Shown here: positions 5,725-7,120 of the stretch, piece after piece
How positions within the stretch are numbered: the first letter of the stretch is position 1
How the letters are laid out: each line of letters begins with the position of its first letter
NCBI GenBank assembly: GCA_002415465.1
Contig: DHYT01000167.1
Span: 412-7,531 of the forward strand
Reading direction: 5' to 3'
DNA: 7,120 nucleotides
Origin: Desulfobulbaceae bacterium UBA5123
GTDB taxonomy: Bacteria; Desulfobacterota; Desulfobulbia; Desulfobulbales; UBA5123
The notes under the pieces: model-generated
Told to the model about the DNA's origin: nothing
Database searches by the model: none
The model's input: only the letters and a program-made list of their open reading frames with translations
Made by a program: the position numbers and the translations under genes

Positions 5725-5771
5725 GTTTTTCGCTGTCGCTGCTGTGATGCCAGGAAGGTCGAGGATAAGCC

Positions 5772-6464
5772 ATGTCCAGAGTGTTGTCCGCTAAGCCGCG
5801 AGTGTTGGTGGTGTACTATTCGTTCAGCGGCCAGACCATCGGTTTGTTGCACAAGCTGGCGGACGGCTTGCGCTTCCGTGGCGTCGAGGTGGCGATGGAG
5901 CGGTTGCGGCCGGTGCAGGCGATGCGTTTCCCGGTGGGCACCCTGGGCTCCACCCTGCGGATGATGCTTGCCACCTGCTTTCGGCCCCGGGTCGCCATCG
6001 AGCCGCTGTCGGCCGAGAGTCGCGGCCGGTTCGATCTGGTGGTGCTCGCCGGCCCCACCTGGTCGTACAACCCCAGCGGCCCGGTGCTCGCCTTTCTCGA
6101 CCGGGACGGCGAACGGATGCTTGCCGGCCGCAAGGTGCTGCCCTTCATCTCCTGCCGGGGCTACTGGCGATGGCACTGGTTCGGCCTGCGCGGCAAGCTC
6201 CGCGCCTGCCATGCCGACATTGCCAACCTGATGGTCTTCACCCACCCGCAGCCGGAGCCGTGGCGGACCATCGGCGTCTTTCTGAAGATCGCCGGCAAGG
6301 CGCCGGAGCGGTCGCCGTTGTTGAAGAAGTGGTACAGCCGCTTCGGGCACGGCCGCGATCAGCAGGAAGAGGCGTGGCGGTTCGGCCTCGGTCTCGGCCA
6401 GGCCCTGCTCCGGGGCGACGATCTCGCCGCCCTTGATTTCCGCACCCCCACCGCCCAGCCCTGA
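5772..6464 (+). CDS. Flavodoxin-fold protein, putative FMN-binding oxidoreductase
   Basis: A 230-residue cytoplasmic protein. The N-terminus has the flavodoxin pattern: beta strand VLVVYYS (11-17), then the phosphate-loop SFSGQT at 17-22, corresponding to the family's (S/T)xTGxT with Phe in place of the first variable residues. The second flavin loop is likely AGPTWSYNPSG at 93-103, which would flank the isoalloxazine ring. The protein is longer than classical flavodoxins (about 140-180 residues); the extra C-terminal portion (about 150-230) is basic and Trp/Arg-rich (CRGYWRWHWFG at about 130-140) and unassigned. Similar proteins are often auto-annotated as dialkylresorcinol condensing enzymes, a name I would not trust here because no partner biosynthesis genes are present. 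The start has GAGG 8 nt upstream. The gene is monocistronic, divergent from the phosphoesterase and convergent with cobO at 12 bp. Substrate and role are unknown. Confidence 0.8.
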   Translation: MSRVLSAKPRVLVVYYSFSGQTIGLLHKLADGLRFRGVEVAMERLRPVQAMRFPVGTLGSTLRMMLATCFRPRVAIEPLSAESRGRFDLVVLAGPTWSYNPSGPVLAFLDRDGERMLAGRKVLPFISCRGYWRWHWFGLRGKLRACHADIANLMVFTHPQPEPWRTIGVFLKIAGKAPERSPLLKKWYSRFGHGRDQQEEAWRFGLGLGQALLRGDDLAALDFRTPTAQP

Positions 6465-6476
6465 TCTCCCGCCCGG

Positions 6477-7001
6477 TTAGAATTCCACCCCTTTCTGCGC
6501 CTTGACCCCGTTCTCGTACGGATGCTTGAGCAGCCGCATCTCGGTGGCCAGGTCCGCCGCCTGGATGATGCCGGGGCTCGCGCCCCGGCCGGTGATCACC
6601 ACGTGCTGGTGGCCGGGCCGCTTGCGCAGGAGGTCGATCACCTCCAGTTCCTCGACGATCCGGTAGTTGACCAGATAGGTGAGTTCGTCCAGCACCACCA
6701 GGTCGAACCGGTCGCTCAACACCGCCTCCCGCGCGAATTCCCACGCCTTGCGGCCCGCCTCCCGCACCGAACCCTCTTCCTCCTTCCAGGTAAAGCCGGT
6801 CCCCAGGGTGTGAAACTCCACCAGCTCGGTGAGGTGGTTTTGGGCCGCCCGCGCCTCGCCGGTTTCCCATTTGCCCTTGATGAACTGAATGATGCAGATC
6901 CGCAGGCCGTGGCCCGCTGCCCGCACCGCCTGGCCCAGGGCGGCGGTGGTTTTGCCCTTGCCGTCGCCGGTGTAGAGGATGACGAGACCTTGTGTGCGCA
7001 T
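6477..7001 (-). CDS. cobO: Cob(I)yrinic acid a,c-diamide adenosyltransferase, CobO/BtuR family
   Basis: A 174-residue cytoplasmic enzyme that moves the 5'-deoxyadenosyl group of ATP to the cobalt of reduced corrinoids, in B12 synthesis or salvage. The P-loop is TGDGKGKTTAALG at 11-23; FIKGKWETGE (40-49) and a Walker-B-like LVVLDELTY (Asp105, Glu106) follow. The C-terminus has TGRGASP (about 138-144), ADLATEM and the ending HPYENGVKAQKGVEF, all typical of the family. The length is slightly below E. coli BtuR, which carries a longer N-terminal part. The ATG at 7001 has AGGAG 8 nt upstream; the in-frame ATG at 7028 would start inside the terminator T-tract and is rejected. No other cobalamin gene is in the window. 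The upstream tRNA terminator leaves just 25 nt, too little for an ordinary promoter, so its expression may depend on read-through. Confidence 0.93.
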   Translation of the reverse strand: MRTQGLVILYTGDGKGKTTAALGQAVRAAGHGLRICIIQFIKGKWETGEARAAQNHLTELVEFHTLGTGFTWKEEEGSVREAGRKAWEFAREAVLSDRFDLVVLDELTYLVNYRIVEELEVIDLLRKRPGHQHVVITGRGASPGIIQAADLATEMRLLKHPYENGVKAQKGVEF

Positions 7002-7026
7002 GGGGCTCTCCTGCCGTGGGGGGAAC

Positions 7027-7062
7027 AAAAAAAGGGCCTAACTTGCCGGAAGTTAAACCCTT
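7027..7062 (-). terminator. Intrinsic terminator downstream of tRNA-Val
   Basis: On the minus strand a 13-bp stem (7062-7050 with 7044-7032, including two T-G wobbles) closes a 5-nt loop CCGGC (7049-7045) and runs into seven T (7033-7027). It begins 14 nt after the tRNA CCA end. It also sits 25 nt before the cobO start codon. Confidence 0.88.
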
Positions 7063-7076
7063 GCTCGATACGAGGA

Positions 7077-7120
7077 TGGTGGGCGATACGGGATTCGAAC
7101 CTGTGACTTCCACCGTGTGA
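7077..7120 (-). tRNA. tRNA-Val(CAC), 3' part only (cut by window edge)
   Basis: Read on the minus strand the window holds tRNA positions 33 to 76: U33, anticodon CAC, A37, C38, anticodon-stem strand GGTGG (7114-7110), a 5-nt variable loop AAGTC, T-arm strand ACAGG, T-loop TTCGAAT, strand CCCGT, acceptor strand ATCGCCC, discriminator A and an encoded CCA (7079-7077). The acceptor strand agrees with bacterial valine tRNAs starting GGGCGAT. Anticodon CAC reads the GUG codon. The T-stem has an A-C mismatch at the third pair. The 5' half is outside the window, so the cloverleaf cannot be fully checked. Confidence 0.85.

Noticed and set aside
5619..6350. N-terminal extension of the phosphoesterase frame to 6350
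   Set aside because: The extension is antisense to the flavodoxin-fold gene, has no family similarity and would cover the intergenic hairpins.
7077..7120. Integration site of a mobile element at the tRNA 3' end
   Set aside because: No integrase, no second copy of the tRNA 3' end and no foreign-looking genes are seen in the window.

Overview
The window is GC-rich (AT-richer only around 1550-1800) and reads as ordinary chromosome of an anaerobic proteobacterium of the old delta group, most likely Desulfobacterota. This is inference: the mix is a NikR-linked CbiM-type metal transporter with a DUF4198 partner, a DnaA gene not followed by dnaN, a HemG/HemY-type protoporphyrinogen oxidase, a COG2129-type phosphoesterase and a corrinoid adenosyltransferase. 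No insertion sequence, phage gene or CRISPR array is visible.

Layout. Positions 1-1491 (minus strand) form a nickel block: nikR is upstream, then a secreted DUF4198 protein, then the start of a CbiM/NikM permease that runs off the left edge. A short hairpin with a T-tract follows nikR. Both nikR and the DUF4198-cbiM unit are preceded by the same direct-repeat element, two RTAACAY boxes 20 bp apart read on the minus strand, which I propose as the NikR operator. Positions 1492-2073 hold no convincing gene. They carry the nikR promoter, an AT-rich stretch with a near-consensus DnaA box and a 13-bp tandem repeat, a G-rich stretch and the dnaA promoter, so a replication origin is possible but unproven. 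dnaA (2074-3417, plus) encodes a complete four-domain protein with unusual ATPase motifs.

A long inverted repeat at 3445-3491 serves as terminator for dnaA and for the convergent minus-strand pair to its right: a metallophosphoesterase (4887-5618) whose stop codon overlaps the start of hemG (3511-4890). Divergent from that pair is a flavodoxin-fold protein (5772-6464), whose leader contains a palindromic terminator-like hairpin and a competing upstream stem. Convergent with it, 12 bp away, is cobO (6477-7001, minus), which makes adenosylcobinamide precursors. The right edge holds the 3' half of a tRNA-Val(CAC) with its own terminator only 25 nt before cobO.

Functional links are modest: nickel uptake and its sensor form one regulated module, and tetrapyrrole metabolism appears twice (haem via hemG, corrinoid via cobO). 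The most interesting points are the paired direct-repeat NikR sites, the divergent DnaA with its possible origin, and two leader hairpins that could act as attenuators.
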